A stretch of DNA of 64,000 nt from Diadophis punctatus similis. Lineage: Eukaryota > Chordata > Lepidosauria > Squamata > Dipsadidae. Where the stretch lies: assembly GCA_023053685.1 (NCBI GenBank), contig JALIGW010000147.1:124001-188000 (forward strand), given 5' to 3'. A program made the position numbers and the translations under genes. This document shows, piece after piece, positions 12,263-24,003 of this stretch. A model generated the notes under the pieces. The model did not search any database, had not been told where the DNA came from, and saw only the letters and a program-made list of their open reading frames with translations. How positions within the stretch are numbered: the first letter of the stretch is position 1; every line of letters begins with the position of its first letter.

Positions 12263-13185
12263 AAAACATGACTTTTGACAAACACCTCAGAAATGAAAAT
12301 GAAACACATATTCCTGTTCCCCACAGGCTGGAAAGCCGAATTCTTGCTTGATTTTCGATTCCGAGCCTACCCTGAAGAGCTAGCCCAAAGTCTAACACAG
12401 CATTCGCCTTAGGATTCAAATCAGTCCAAAAACATCACTTTTGACAAACACCTCAGAAATGAACATGAAACACATATTCCTGTTCCCCACAGGCTGGAGA
12501 GCTGAATTCTCTCTTGATTTTTGATTCCGACCTTTCCCTGAAGAGCTAGCCCAATGTCTAACACGGAATTCGCCTTAGTTCTCAATTCAGCCAAAAAACA
12601 TCACTTTTGACAAACACCTCAGAAATGAAAAAGAAACACATATTCCTGTTCCCCACATGCTGGAAAGCCGAATTCTCGCTTGAATTTTGATTCCGAGCCT
12701 ACCCTGAAGAGCTAGCCGAAAGTCTAACACAGCATTCGCCTTAGGATTCAATTCAGTCCAAAAACATCACTTTTGACAAACACCTCAGAAATGAACATGA
12801 AACACATATTCCTGTTCCCCACAGGCTGGAGAGCTGAATTCTCTCTTGATTTTTGATTCCGACCTTTCCCTGAAGAGCTAGCCCAATGTCTAACACGGAA
12901 TTCGCCTTAGTTCTCAATTCAGCCAAAAAACATCACTTTTGACAAACACCTCAGAAATGAAAAAGAAACACATATTCCTGTTCCCCACATGCTGGAAAGC
13001 CGAATTCTCGCTTGAATTTTGATTCCGAGCCTACCCTGAAGAGCTAGCCCAAGGTCTAACACAGCATTCGCCTTATTTCTCAATTCAGCCCAAAAACATG
13101 ACTTTTGACAAACACCTCAGAAATGAAAAAGAAACACATATTCCTGTTCCCCACGGGCTGGAAAGCCGAATTCTCGCTTGAATTT
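10590..13185. repeat. ~2.6-kb duplication, copy 1 (offset 4814)
   Basis: This stretch matches about 15404-17999 at 4814 bp (29 units). Shared rare markers are CTTGCTTG near 12343/17157, TTCAAATCAGTCC near 12416/17230, and GAACATGAAAC at 12461/17275 and 12793/17607, the latter units also having GGAGAGCTG. The two GAACATG units lie 332 bp apart in both copies. The match ends where this copy continues with TTGAATTTTG and the other with TTTTTGAATCC. Confidence 0.87.
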
Positions 13186-16158
13186 TGATTCCGAGCCTAC
13201 CCTGAAGAGCTAGCCGAAAGTCTAACACAGCATTCGCCTTAGGACTCAATACAGCCAAAAAACATGACTTTTGACAAACACCTCAGAAATGAAAATGAAA
13301 CACATATTCCTGTTCCCCACAGGCTGGAAAGCCGAATTCTCGCTTGATTTTTGATTCCGACCTTTCCCTGAAGAGCTATCCCAAAGTCTAACACAGCATT
13401 CGCCTTAGGACTCAATACAGCCAAAAAACATGACTTTTGACAAACACCTCAGAAATGAAAAAGAAACACATATTCCTGTTCCCCACAGGCTGGAAAGCCG
13501 AATTCTCGCTTGATTTTCGATTCCGAGCCTACCCTGAAGAGCTAGCCCAAAGTCTAACACAGCATTCGCCTTAGGATTCAATTCAGTCCAAAAACATCAC
13601 TTTTGACAAACACCTCAGAAATGAAAATGAAACACATATTCCTGTTCCCCACAGGCTGGAAAGCTGAATTCTCTCTTGATTTTTGATTCCGACCTTTCCC
13701 TGAAGAGCTAGCCCAATGTCTAACACGGAATTCGCCTTAGTTCTCAATTCAGCCAAAAAACATCACTTTTGACAAACACATCAGAAATGAAAAAGAAACA
13801 CACATTCCTGTTCCCCACATGCTGGAAAGCCGAATTCTCGCTTGAATTTTGATTCCGAGCCTACCCTGAAGAGCTAGCCGAAAGTCTAACACAGCATTCG
13901 CCTTAGGATTCAATTCAGTCCAAAAACATCACTTTTGACAAACACCTCAGAAATGAAAAAGAAACACATATTCCTGTTCCCCACGTGCTGGAAAGCCAAA
14001 TTCTCGCTTGATTTTCGATTCCGAGCCTACCCTGAAGAGCTAGCCCAAAGTCTAACACAGCATTCGCATTAGGACTCAATACAGCCAAAAAACATGACTT
14101 TTGACAAAGACCTCAGAAATGAAAATGAAACACATATTCCTGTTCCCCACAGGCTGGAAAGCCGAATTCTCGCTTGATTTTTGATTCCGAGCTTTCCCTG
14201 AAGAGAAAGCCCAATGTCTAACACGGAATTCGCCTTAGTTCTCAATTCAGCCCAAAAACATCACTTTTGACAAACACCTCAGAAATGAAAAAGAAACACA
14301 TATTCCTGTTCCCCACATGCTGGAAAGCCGAATTCTCGCTTGATTTTCGATTCCGAGCCTACCCTGAAGAGCTAGCCCAAAGTCTAACACAGCATTCGCC
14401 TTAGGACTCAATACAGCCAAAAAACATGACTTTTGACAAACACCTCAGAAATGAAAATGAAACACATATTCCTGTTCCCCACAGGCTGGAAAGCCGAATT
14501 CTCGCTTGATTTTTGATTCCGACCTTTCCCTGAAGAGCTAGCCCAAAGTCTAACACAGCATTCGCCTTAGGACTCAATACAGCCAAAAAACATGACTTTT
14601 GACAAACACCTCAGAAATGAAAATGAAACACATATTCCTGTTCCCCACAGGCTGGAAAGCCGAATTCTCACTTGATTTTCGATTCCGAGCCTACCCTGAA
14701 GAGCTAGCCCAAAGTCTAACACAGCATTCGCCTTAGGATTCAATTCAGTCCAAAAACATCACTTTTGACAAACACCTCAGAAATGAAAATGAAACACATA
14801 TTCCTGTTCCCCACAGGCTGGAAAGCTGAATTCTCTCTTGATTTTTGATTCCGACCTTTCCCTGAGAAGCTAGCCCAATGTCTAACACGGAATTCGCCTT
14901 AGTTCTCAATTCAGCCAAAAAACATCACTTTTGACAAACACATCAGAAATGAAAAAGAAACACATATTCCTGTTCCCCACATGCTGGAAAGCCGAATTCT
15001 CGCTTGAATTTTGATTCCGAGCCTACCCTGAAGAGCTAGCCCAAGGTCTAACACAGCATTCGCCTTAGGATTCAATTCAGCCCAAAAACATCACTTTTGA
15101 CAAACACCTCAGAAATGAAAAAGAAAGACATATTCCTGTTCCCCACGTGCTGGAAAGCCAAATTCTCGCTTGATTTTCGATTCCGAGCCTACCCTGAAGA
15201 GCTAGCCGAAAGTCTAACACAGCATTCGCCTTAGGACTCAATACAGCCAAAAAACATGACTTTTGACAAACACCTCAGAAATGAAAATGAAACACATATT
15301 CCTGTTCCCCACAGGCTGGAAAGCCGAATTCTCGCTTGATTTTTGATTCCGACCTTTCCCTGAAGAGCTAGCCCAAAGTCTAACACAGCATTCGCCTTAG
15401 GACTCAATACAGCCAAAAAACATGACTTTTGACAAACACCTCAGAAATGAAAATGAAACACATATTCCTGTTCCCCACAGGCTGGAAAGCCGAATTCTCA
15501 CTTGATTTTCGATTCCGAGCCTACCCTGAAGAGCTAGCCCAAAGTCTAACACAGCATTCGCCTTAGGATTCAATTCAGTCCAAAAACATCACTTTTGACA
15601 AACACCTCAGAAATGAAAATGAAACACATATTCCTGTTCCCCACAGGCTGGAAAGCTGAATTCTCTCTTGATTTTTGATTCCGACCTTTCCCTGAGAAGC
15701 TAGCCCAATGTCTAACACGGAATTCGCCTTAGTTCTCAATTCAGCCAAAAAACATCACTTTTGACAAACACATCAGAAATGAAAAAGAAACACATATTCC
15801 TGTTCCCCACATGCTGGAAAGCCGAATTCTCGCTTGAATTTTGATTCCGAGCCTACCCTGAAGAGCTAGCCCAAGGTCTAACACAGCATTCGCCTTAGGA
15901 TTCAATTCAGCCCAAAAACATCACTTTTGACAAACACCTCAGAAATGAAAAAGAAAGACATATTCCTGTTCCCCACGTGCTGGAAAGCCAAATTCTCGCT
16001 TGATTTTCGATTCCGAGCCTACCCTGAAGAGCTAGCCGAAAGTCTAACACAGCATTCGCCTTAGGACTCAATACAGCCAAAAAACATGACTTTTGACAAA
16101 CACCTCAGAAATGAAAATGAAACACATATTCCTCTTCCCCACAGGCTGGAAAGCCGAA
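13103..16158. repeat. ~3.05-kb segmental duplication, copy 2
   Basis: This is the partner of about 7625-10680 at 5478 bp. The left limit is where copy 1 has one more unit of the GGGCTGG/TTTTTGATTCCGACC type than copy 2. The right limit is where the five-unit cycle remains complete here but is shortened in copy 1. It overlaps another duplicated segment (10590-13185 against 15404-17999), so the pattern is layered. Confidence 0.87.
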
Positions 16159-17076
16159 TTCTCGCTTGATTTTTGATTCCGACCTTTCCCTGAAGAGCTA
16201 GCCCAAAGTCTAACACAGCATTCGCCTTAGGACTCAATACAGCCAAAAAACATGACTTTTGACAAACACCTCAGAAATGAAAATGAAACACATATTCCTG
16301 TTCCCCACAGGCTGGAAAGCCGAATTCTCACTTGATTTTCGATTCCGAGCCTACCCTGAAGAGCTAGCCCAAAGTCTAACACAGCATTCGCCTTAGGATT
16401 CAATTCAGTCCAAAAACATCACTTTTGACAAACACCTCAGAAATGAAAATGAAACACATATTCCTGTTCCCCACAGGCTGGAAAGCTGAATTCTCTCTTG
16501 ATTTTTGATTCCGACCTTTCCCTGAGAAGCTAGCCCAATGTCTAACACGGAATTCGCCTTAGTTCTCAATTCAGCCAAAAAACATCACTTTTGACAAACA
16601 CATCAGAAATGAAAAAGAAACACATATTCCTGTTCCCCACATGCTGGAAAGCCGAATTCTCGCTTGAATTTTGATTCCGAGCCTACCCTGAAGAGCTAGC
16701 CCAAGGTCTAACACAGCATTCGCCTTAGGATTCAATTCAGCCCAAAAACATCACTTTTGACAAACACCTCAGAAATGAAAAAGAAAGACATATTCCTGTT
16801 CCCCACGTGCTGGAAAGCCAAATTCTCGCTTGATTTTCGATTCCGAGCCTACCCTGAAGAGCTAGCCGAAAGTCTAACACAGCATTCGCCTTAGGACTCA
16901 ATACAGCCAAAAAACATGACTTTTGACAAACACCTCAGAAATGAAAATGAAACACATATTCCTGTTCCCCACAGGCTGGAAAGCCGAATTCTCGCTTGAT
17001 TTTTGATTCCGACCTTTCCCTGAAGAGCTAGCCCAAAGTCTAACACAGCATTCGCCTTAGGACTCAATACAGCCAA
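14401..17076. repeat. 830-bp HOR tandem run, second
   Basis: Three full five-unit cycles are seen (14401-15230, 15231-16060, 16061-16890), followed by the start of a fourth. A private change at about 16134 turns CCTGTTCCCC into CCTCTTCCCC in one A-unit. The run passes into units with CTTGCTTG, GAACATGAAAC and GGAGAGCTG at about 17.1-17.6 kb. Confidence 0.9.
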
Positions 17077-17999
17077 AAAACATGACTTTTGACAAACACC
17101 TCAGAAATGAAAATGAAACACATATTCCTGTTCCCCACAGGCTGGAAAGCCGAATTCTTGCTTGATTTTCGATTCCGAGCCTACCCTGAAGAGCTAGCCC
17201 AAAGTCTAACACAGCATTCGCCTTAGGATTCAAATCAGTCCAAAAACATCACTTTTGACAAACACCTCAGAAATGAACATGAAACACATATTCCTGTTCC
17301 CCACAGGCTGGAGAGCTGAATTCTCTCTTGATTTTTGATTCCGACCTTTCCCTGAAGAGCTAGCCCAATGTCTAACACGGAATTCGCCTTAGTTCTCAAT
17401 TCAGCCAAAAAACATCACTTTTGACAAACACCTCAGAAATGAAAAAGAAACACATATTCCTGTTCCCCACATGCTGGAAAGCCGAATTCTCGCTTGAATT
17501 TTGATTCCGAGCCTACCCTGAAGAGCTAGCCGAAAGTCTAACACAGCATTCGCCTTAGGATTCAATTCAGTCCAAAAACATCACTTTTGACAAACACCTC
17601 AGAAATGAACATGAAACACATATTCCTGTTCCCCACAGGCTGGAGAGCTGAATTCTCTCTTGATTTTTGATTCCGACCTTTCCCTGAAGAGCTAGCCCAA
17701 TGTCTAACACGGAATTCGCCTTAGTTCTCAATTCAGCCAAAAAACATCACTTTTGACAAACACCTCAGAAATGAAAAAGAAACACATATTCCTGTTCCCC
17801 ACATGCTGGAAAGCCGAATTCTCGCTTGAATTTTGATTCCGAGCCTACCCTGAAGAGCTAGCCCAAGGTCTAACACAGCATTCGCCTTATTTCTCAATTC
17901 AGCCCAAAAACATGACTTTTGACAAACACCTCAGAAATGAAAAAGAAACACATATTCCTGTTCCCCACGGGCTGGAAAGCCGAATTCTCGCTTGATTTT
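15404..17999. repeat. ~2.6-kb duplication, copy 2 (offset 4814)
   Basis: This is the partner of about 10590-13185. It shares both GAACATG units (17275 and 17607) and the CTTGCTTG unit. It carries one noticed private change, at about 16134. Its right end leads straight into the material of domain III. Confidence 0.86.
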
Positions 18000-20355
18000 T
18001 GAATCCGACCTTTCCCTGAAGAGCTAGCCCAAGGTCTAACACAGCATTCGCCTTAGGATTCAATTCAGCCCAAAAACATCACTTTTGACAAACACCTCAG
18101 AAATGAAAAAGAAAGACATATTCCTGTTCCCCACGTGCTGGAAAGCCAAATTCTCGCTTGATTTTCGATTCCGAGCCTACCCTGAAGAGCTAGCCGAAAG
18201 TCTAACACAGCATTCGCCTTAGGATTCAATTCAGTCCAAAAACATCACTTTTGACAAACACCTCAGAAATGAAAAAGAAACACATATTCCTGTTCCCCAC
18301 ATGCTGGAAAGCCGAATTCTCGCTTGATTTTCGATTCCGAGCCTACCCTGAAGAGCTAGCCCAAAGTCTAACACAGCATTCGCCTTAGGATTCAATTCAG
18401 CCCAAAAACATCACTTTTGACAAACACCTCAGAAATGAAAAAGAAACACATATTCCTGTTCCCCATGGGCTTGAAAGCCGAATTCTCGCTTGATTTTTGA
18501 TTCCGACCTTTCCCTGAAGAGCTAGCCCAAGGTCTAACACAGCATTCGCCTTAGGATTCAATTCAGCCCAAAAACATCACTTTTGACAAACACCTCAGAA
18601 ATGAAAAAGAAAGACATATTCCTGTTCCCCACATGCTGGAAAGCTGAATTCTCGCTTGATTTTCGATTCCGAGCCTACCCTGAAGAGCTAGCCCAAAGTC
18701 TAACACAGCATTCGCCTTAGGATTCAATTCAGCCCAAAAACATCACTTTTGACAAACACCTCAGAAATGAAAAAGAAACACATATTCCTGTTCCCCACGG
18801 GCTGGAAAGCCGAATTCTCGCTTGAATTTTGATTCCGAGCCTACCCTGAAGAGCTAGCCCAAAGTCTAACACAGCATTCACCTTAGGACTCAATACAGCC
18901 AAAAAACATGACTTTTGACAAACACCTCAGAAATGAAAAAGAAACACATATTCCTGTTCCCCACGGGCTGGAAAGCCGAATTCTCGCTTGAATTTTGATT
19001 CCGAGCCTACCCTGAAGAGCTAGCCCAAGGTCTAACACAGCATTCGCCTTATTTCTCAATTCAGCCCAAAAACATCACTTTTGACAAACACCTCAGAAAT
19101 GAAAAAGAAAGAAATATTCCTGTTCCCCACGTGCTGGAAAGCCAAATTCTCGCTTGATTTTCGATTCCGAGCCTACCCTAAAGAGCTAGCCCAATGTCTA
19201 ACACAGCATTCGCCTTAGGATTCAATTGTCCAAAAACATCACTTTTGACAAACACCTCAGAAATGAAAAAGAAACACATATTCCTGTTCCCCACATGCTG
19301 GAAAGCCGAATTCTCGCTTGATTTTCGATTCCGAGCCTACCCTGAAGAGCTAGCCCAAAGTCTAACACAGCATTCGCCTTAGGATTCAATTCAGCCCAAA
19401 AACATCACTTTTGACAAACACCTCAGAAATGAAAAAGAAACACATATTCCTGTTCCCCACGGGCTGGAAAGCCGAATTCTCGCTTGAATTTTGATTCCCA
19501 GCCTACCCTGAAGAGCTAGCCCAAAGTCTAACACAGCATTCGCCTTAGGACTCAATACAGCCAAAAAACATGACTTTTGACAAACACCTCAGAAATGAAA
19601 ATGAAACACATATTCCTGTTCCCCACAGGCTGGAAAGCCGAATTCTCGCTTGATTTTTGATTCCGACCTTTCCCTGAAGAGCTAGCCCAAGGTCTAACAC
19701 AGCATTCGCCTTATTTCTCAATTCAGCCCAAAAACATCACTTTTGACAAACACCTCAGAAATGAAAAAGAAACACATATTCCTGTTCCCCCTGGGCTGGA
19801 AAGCCGAATTCTCGCTTGATTTTTGATTCCGACCTTTCCCTGAAGAGCTAGCCCAAGGTCTAACACAGCATTCGCCTTAGGATTCAATTCAGCCCAAAAA
19901 CATCACTTTTGACAAACACCTCTGAAATGAAAAAGAAAGACATATTCCTGTTCCCCACGTGCTGGAAAGCCAAATTCTCGCTTGATTTTCGATTCCGAGC
20001 CTACCCTGAAGAGCTAGCCGAAAGTCTAACACAGCATTCGCCTTAGGACTCAATACAGCCAAAAAACATGACTTTTGACAAACACCTCAGAAATGAAAAA
20101 GAAACACATATTCCTGTCCCCCACATGCTGGAAAGCCGAATTCTCGCTTGATTTTCGATTCCGAGCCTACCCTGAAGAGCTAGCCCAAAGTCTAACACAG
20201 CATTCGCCTTAGGATTCAATTGTCCAAAAACATCACTTTTGACAAACACCTCAGAAATGAAAAAGAAACACATATTCCTGTTCCCCACATGCTGGAAAGC
20301 CGAATTCTCACTTCATTTTCGATTCCGAGCCTACCCTGAAGAGCTAGCCCAAGGT
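16498..20355. repeat. Domain III tandem duplication, copy 1 (~3.86 kb)
   Basis: This segment is repeated at about 20478-24003. In its left part the offset is 3980 bp (24 units); to the right of about 17567 it is 3648 bp, because the second copy has lost two units (332 bp). Shared rare markers are CCATGGGCTTGAAAG (18464), GAAAGAAATATTCC (19105), CCCTAAAGAGC (19176), TTCCCAGCC (19496), CCCCCTGGGCTGG (19788), CTCTGAAATG (19920) and CTGTCCCCCACATG (20115). It ends at the hybrid units near 20.38-20.48 kb. Confidence 0.88.
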
Positions 20356-20477
20356 CTAACACAGCATTCGCCTTATTTCTCAATACAGCCAAAAAACATG
20401 ACTTTTGACAAACACCTCAGAAATGAAAAAGAAACACATATTCCTGTTCCCCACAGGCTGGAAAGCCGAATTCTCGC
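20356..20477. repeat. Junction of hybrid satellite units
   Basis: The linkage between sites is broken here. At about 20372-20390 the left-hand marker TTATTTCTCAA, normally followed by TTCAGCCCAAAAAC, is joined to TACAGCCAAAAAACATGAC, which normally follows GGACTCAA. The next unit begins as an AAAAAG/ACAGG type and turns into the C-type (GAGAAGC, ACACGGAATTC) at about 20478. These two switches lie exactly between copy 1 and copy 2 of the domain III duplication, which fits crossover points. Confidence 0.75.
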
Positions 20478-23400
20478 TTGATTTTTGATTCCGACCTTTC
20501 CCTGAGAAGCTAGCCCAATGTCTAACACGGAATTCGCCTTAGTTCTCAATTCAGCCAAAAAACATCACTTTTGACAAACACATCAGAAATGAAAAAGAAA
20601 CACATATTCCTGTTCCCCACATGCTGGAAAGCCGAATTCTCGCTTGAATTTTGATTCCGAGCCTACCCTGAAGAGCTAGCCCAAGGTCTAACACAGCATT
20701 CGCCTTAGGATTCAATTCAGCCCAAAAACATCACTTTTGACAAACACCTCAGAAATGAAAAAGAAAGACATATTCCTGTTCCCCACGTGCTGGAAAGCCA
20801 AATTCTCGCTTGATTTTCGATTCCGAGCCTACCCTGAAGAGCTAGCCGAAAGTCTAACACAGCATTCGCCTTAGGACTCAATACAGCCAAAAAACATGAC
20901 TTTTGACAAACACCTCAGAAATGAAAATGAAACACATATTCCTGTTCCCCACAGGCTGGAAAGCCGAATTCTCGCTTGATTTTTGATTCCGACCTTTCCC
21001 TGAAGAGCTAGCCCAAAGTCTAACACAGCATTCGCCTTAGGACTCAATACAGCCAAAAAACATGACTTTTGACAAACACCTCAGAAATGAAAATGAAACA
21101 CATATTCCTGTTCCCCACAGGCTGGAAAGCCGAATTCTTGCTTGATTTTCGATTCCGAGCCTACCCTGAAGAGCTAGCCCAAAGTCTAACACAGCATTCG
21201 CCTTAGGATTCAAATCAGTCCAAAAACATCACTTTTGACAAACACCTCAGAAATGAACATGAAACACATATTCCTGTTCCCCACAGGCTGGAGAGCTGAA
21301 TTCTCTCTTGATTTTTGATTCCGACCTTTCCCTGAAGAGCTAGCCCAATGTCTAACACGGAATTCGCCTTAGTTCTCAATTCAGCCAAAAAACATCACTT
21401 TTGACAAACACCTCAGAAATGAAAAAGAAACACATATTCCTGTTCCCCACATGCTGGAAAGCCGAATTCTCGCTTGAATTTTGATTCCGAGCCTACCCTG
21501 AAGAGCTAGCCCAAGGTCTAACACAGCATTCGCCTTATTTCTCAATTCAGCCCAAAAACATGACTTTTGACAAACACCTCAGAAATGAAAAAGAAACACA
21601 TATTCCTGTTCCCCACGGGCTGGAAAGCCGAATTCTCGCTTGATTTTTGAATCCGACCTTTCCCTGAAGAGCTAGCCCAAGGTCTAACACAGCATTCGCC
21701 TTAGGATTCAATTCAGCCCAAAAACATCACTTTTGACAAACACCTCAGAAATGAAAAAGAAAGACATATTCCTGTTCCCCACGTGCTGGAAAGCCAAATT
21801 CTCGCTTGATTTTCGATTCCGAGCCTACCCTGAAGAGCTAGCCGAAAGTCTAACACAGCATTCGCCTTAGGATTCAATTCAGTCCAAAAACATCACTTTT
21901 GACAAACACCTCAGAAATGAAAAAGAAACACATATTCCTGTTCCCCACATGCTGGAAAGCCGAATTCTCGCTTGATTTTCGATTCCGAGCCTACCCTGAA
22001 GAGCTAGCCCAAAGTCTAACACAGCATTCGCCTTAGGATTCAATTCAGCCCAAAAACATCACTTTTGACAAACACCTCAGAAATGAAAAAGAAACACATA
22101 TTCCTGTTCCCCATGGGCTTGAAAGCCGAATTCTCGCTTGATTTTTGATTCCGACCTTTCCCTGAAGAGCTAGCCCAAGGTCTAACACAGCATTCGCCTT
22201 AGGATTCAATTCAGCCCAAAAACATCACTTTTGACAAACACCTCAGAAATGAAAAAGAAAGACATATTCCTGTTCCCCACATGCTGGAAAGCTGAATTCT
22301 CGCTTGATTTTCGATTCCGAGCCTACCCTGAAGAGCTAGCCCAAAGTCTAACACAGCATTCGCCTTAGGATTCAATTCAGCCCAAAAACATCACTTTTGA
22401 CAAACACCTCAGAAATGAAAAAGAAACACATATTCCTGTTCCCCACGGGCTGGAAAGCCGAATTCTCGCTTGAATTTTGATTCCGAGCCTACCCTGAAGA
22501 GCTAGCCCAAAGTCTAACACAGCATTCACCTTAGGACTCAATACAGCCAAAAAACATGACTTTTGACAAACACCTCAGAAATGAAAAAGAAACACATATT
22601 CCTGTTCCCCACGGGCTGGAAAGCCGAATTCTCGCTTGAATTTTGATTCCGAGCCTACCCTGAAGAGCTAGCCCAAGGTCTAACACAGCATTCGCCTTAT
22701 TTCTCAATTCAGCCCAAAAACATCACTTTTGACAAACACCTCAGAAATGAAAAAGAAAGAAATATTCCTGTTCCCCACGTGCTGGAAAGCCAAATTCTCG
22801 CTTGATTTTCGATTCCGAGCCTACCCTAAAGAGCTAGCCCAATGTCTAACACAGCATTCGCCTTAGGATTCAATTGTCCAAAAACATCACTTTTGACAAA
22901 CACCTCAGAAATGAAAAAGAAACACATATTCCTGTTCCCCACATGCTGGAAAGCCGAATTCTCGCTTGATTTTCGATTCCGAGCCTACCCTGAAGAGCTA
23001 GCCCAAAGTCTAACACAGCATTCGCCTTAGGATTCAATTCAGCCCAAAAACATCACTTTTGACAAACACCTCAGAAATGAAAAAGAAACACATATTCCTG
23101 TTCCCCACGGGCTGGAAAGCCGAATTCTCGCTTGAATTTTGATTCCCAGCCTACCCTGAAGAGCTAGCCCAAAGTCTAACACAGCATTCGCCTTAGGACT
23201 CAATACAGCCAAAAAACATGACTTTTGACAAACACCTCAGAAATGAAAATGAAACACATATTCCTGTTCCCCACAGGCTGGAAAGCCGAATTCTCGCTTG
23301 ATTTTTGATTCCGACCTTTCCCTGAAGAGCTAGCCCAAGGTCTAACACAGCATTCGCCTTATTTCTCAATTCAGCCCAAAAACATCACTTTTGACAAACA

Positions 23401-24003
23401 CCTCAGAAATGAAAAAGAAACACATATTCCTGTTCCCCCTGGGCTGGAAAGCCGAATTCTCGCTTGATTTTTGATTCCGACCTTTCCCTGAAGAGCTAGC
23501 CCAAGGTCTAACACAGCATTCGCCTTAGGATTCAATTCAGCCCAAAAACATCACTTTTGACAAACACCTCTGAAATGAAAAAGAAAGACATATTCCTGTT
23601 CCCCACGTGCTGGAAAGCCAAATTCTCGCTTGATTTTCGATTCCGAGCCTACCCTGAAGAGCTAGCCGAAAGTCTAACACAGCATTCGCCTTAGGACTCA
23701 ATACAGCCAAAAAACATGACTTTTGACAAACACCTCAGAAATGAAAAAGAAACACATATTCCTGTCCCCCACATGCTGGAAAGCCGAATTCTCGCTTGAT
23801 TTTCGATTCCGAGCCTACCCTGAAGAGCTAGCCCAAAGTCTAACACAGCATTCGCCTTAGGATTCAATTGTCCAAAAACATCACTTTTGACAAACACCTC
23901 AGAAATGAAAAAGAAACACATATTCCTGTTCCCCACATGCTGGAAAGCCGAATTCTCACTTGATTTTCGATTCCGAGCCTACCCTGAAGAGCTAGCCCAA
24001 AGT
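20478..24003. repeat. Domain III tandem duplication, copy 2 (~3.53 kb)
   Basis: This copy repeats about 16498-20355 with a two-unit (332 bp) loss: only one GAACATG unit (21255) is present where copy 1 has two (17275, 17607). Rare markers appear in the same order, for example CCATGGGCTTGAAAG near 22112, TTCCCAGCC near 23144, CCCCCTGGGCTGG near 23436 and CTGTCCCCC near 23763. One noticed difference near the right end is CTTCATTTTC (about 20311) against CTTGATTTTC here. Confidence 0.87.

Larger units (their letters stand above)
8105..17566. repeat. Domain II: 5-unit (830-bp) HOR region
   Basis: The dominant pattern is a five-unit cycle, called A-B-C-D-E here. A has AAAATG, ACAGG and TTTTTGATTCCGACC, followed by GGACTCAATACAGCC. 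B has CTCACTTG with TTCGATTCCGAGCC. C has GCTGAATTCTCTC, GAGAAGC and ACACGGAATTC. D begins with CACATCAG and has ACATGCTGG with TTGAATTTTG. E has GAAAGACAT with ACGTGCTGGAAAGCCAAA. A-units start their GGACTC landmark at 8923, 9753, 11247, 12077, 14401, 15231, 16061 and 16891. Stretches of other orders lie between the two runs, around 12.3-14.4 kb. Confidence 0.88.
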
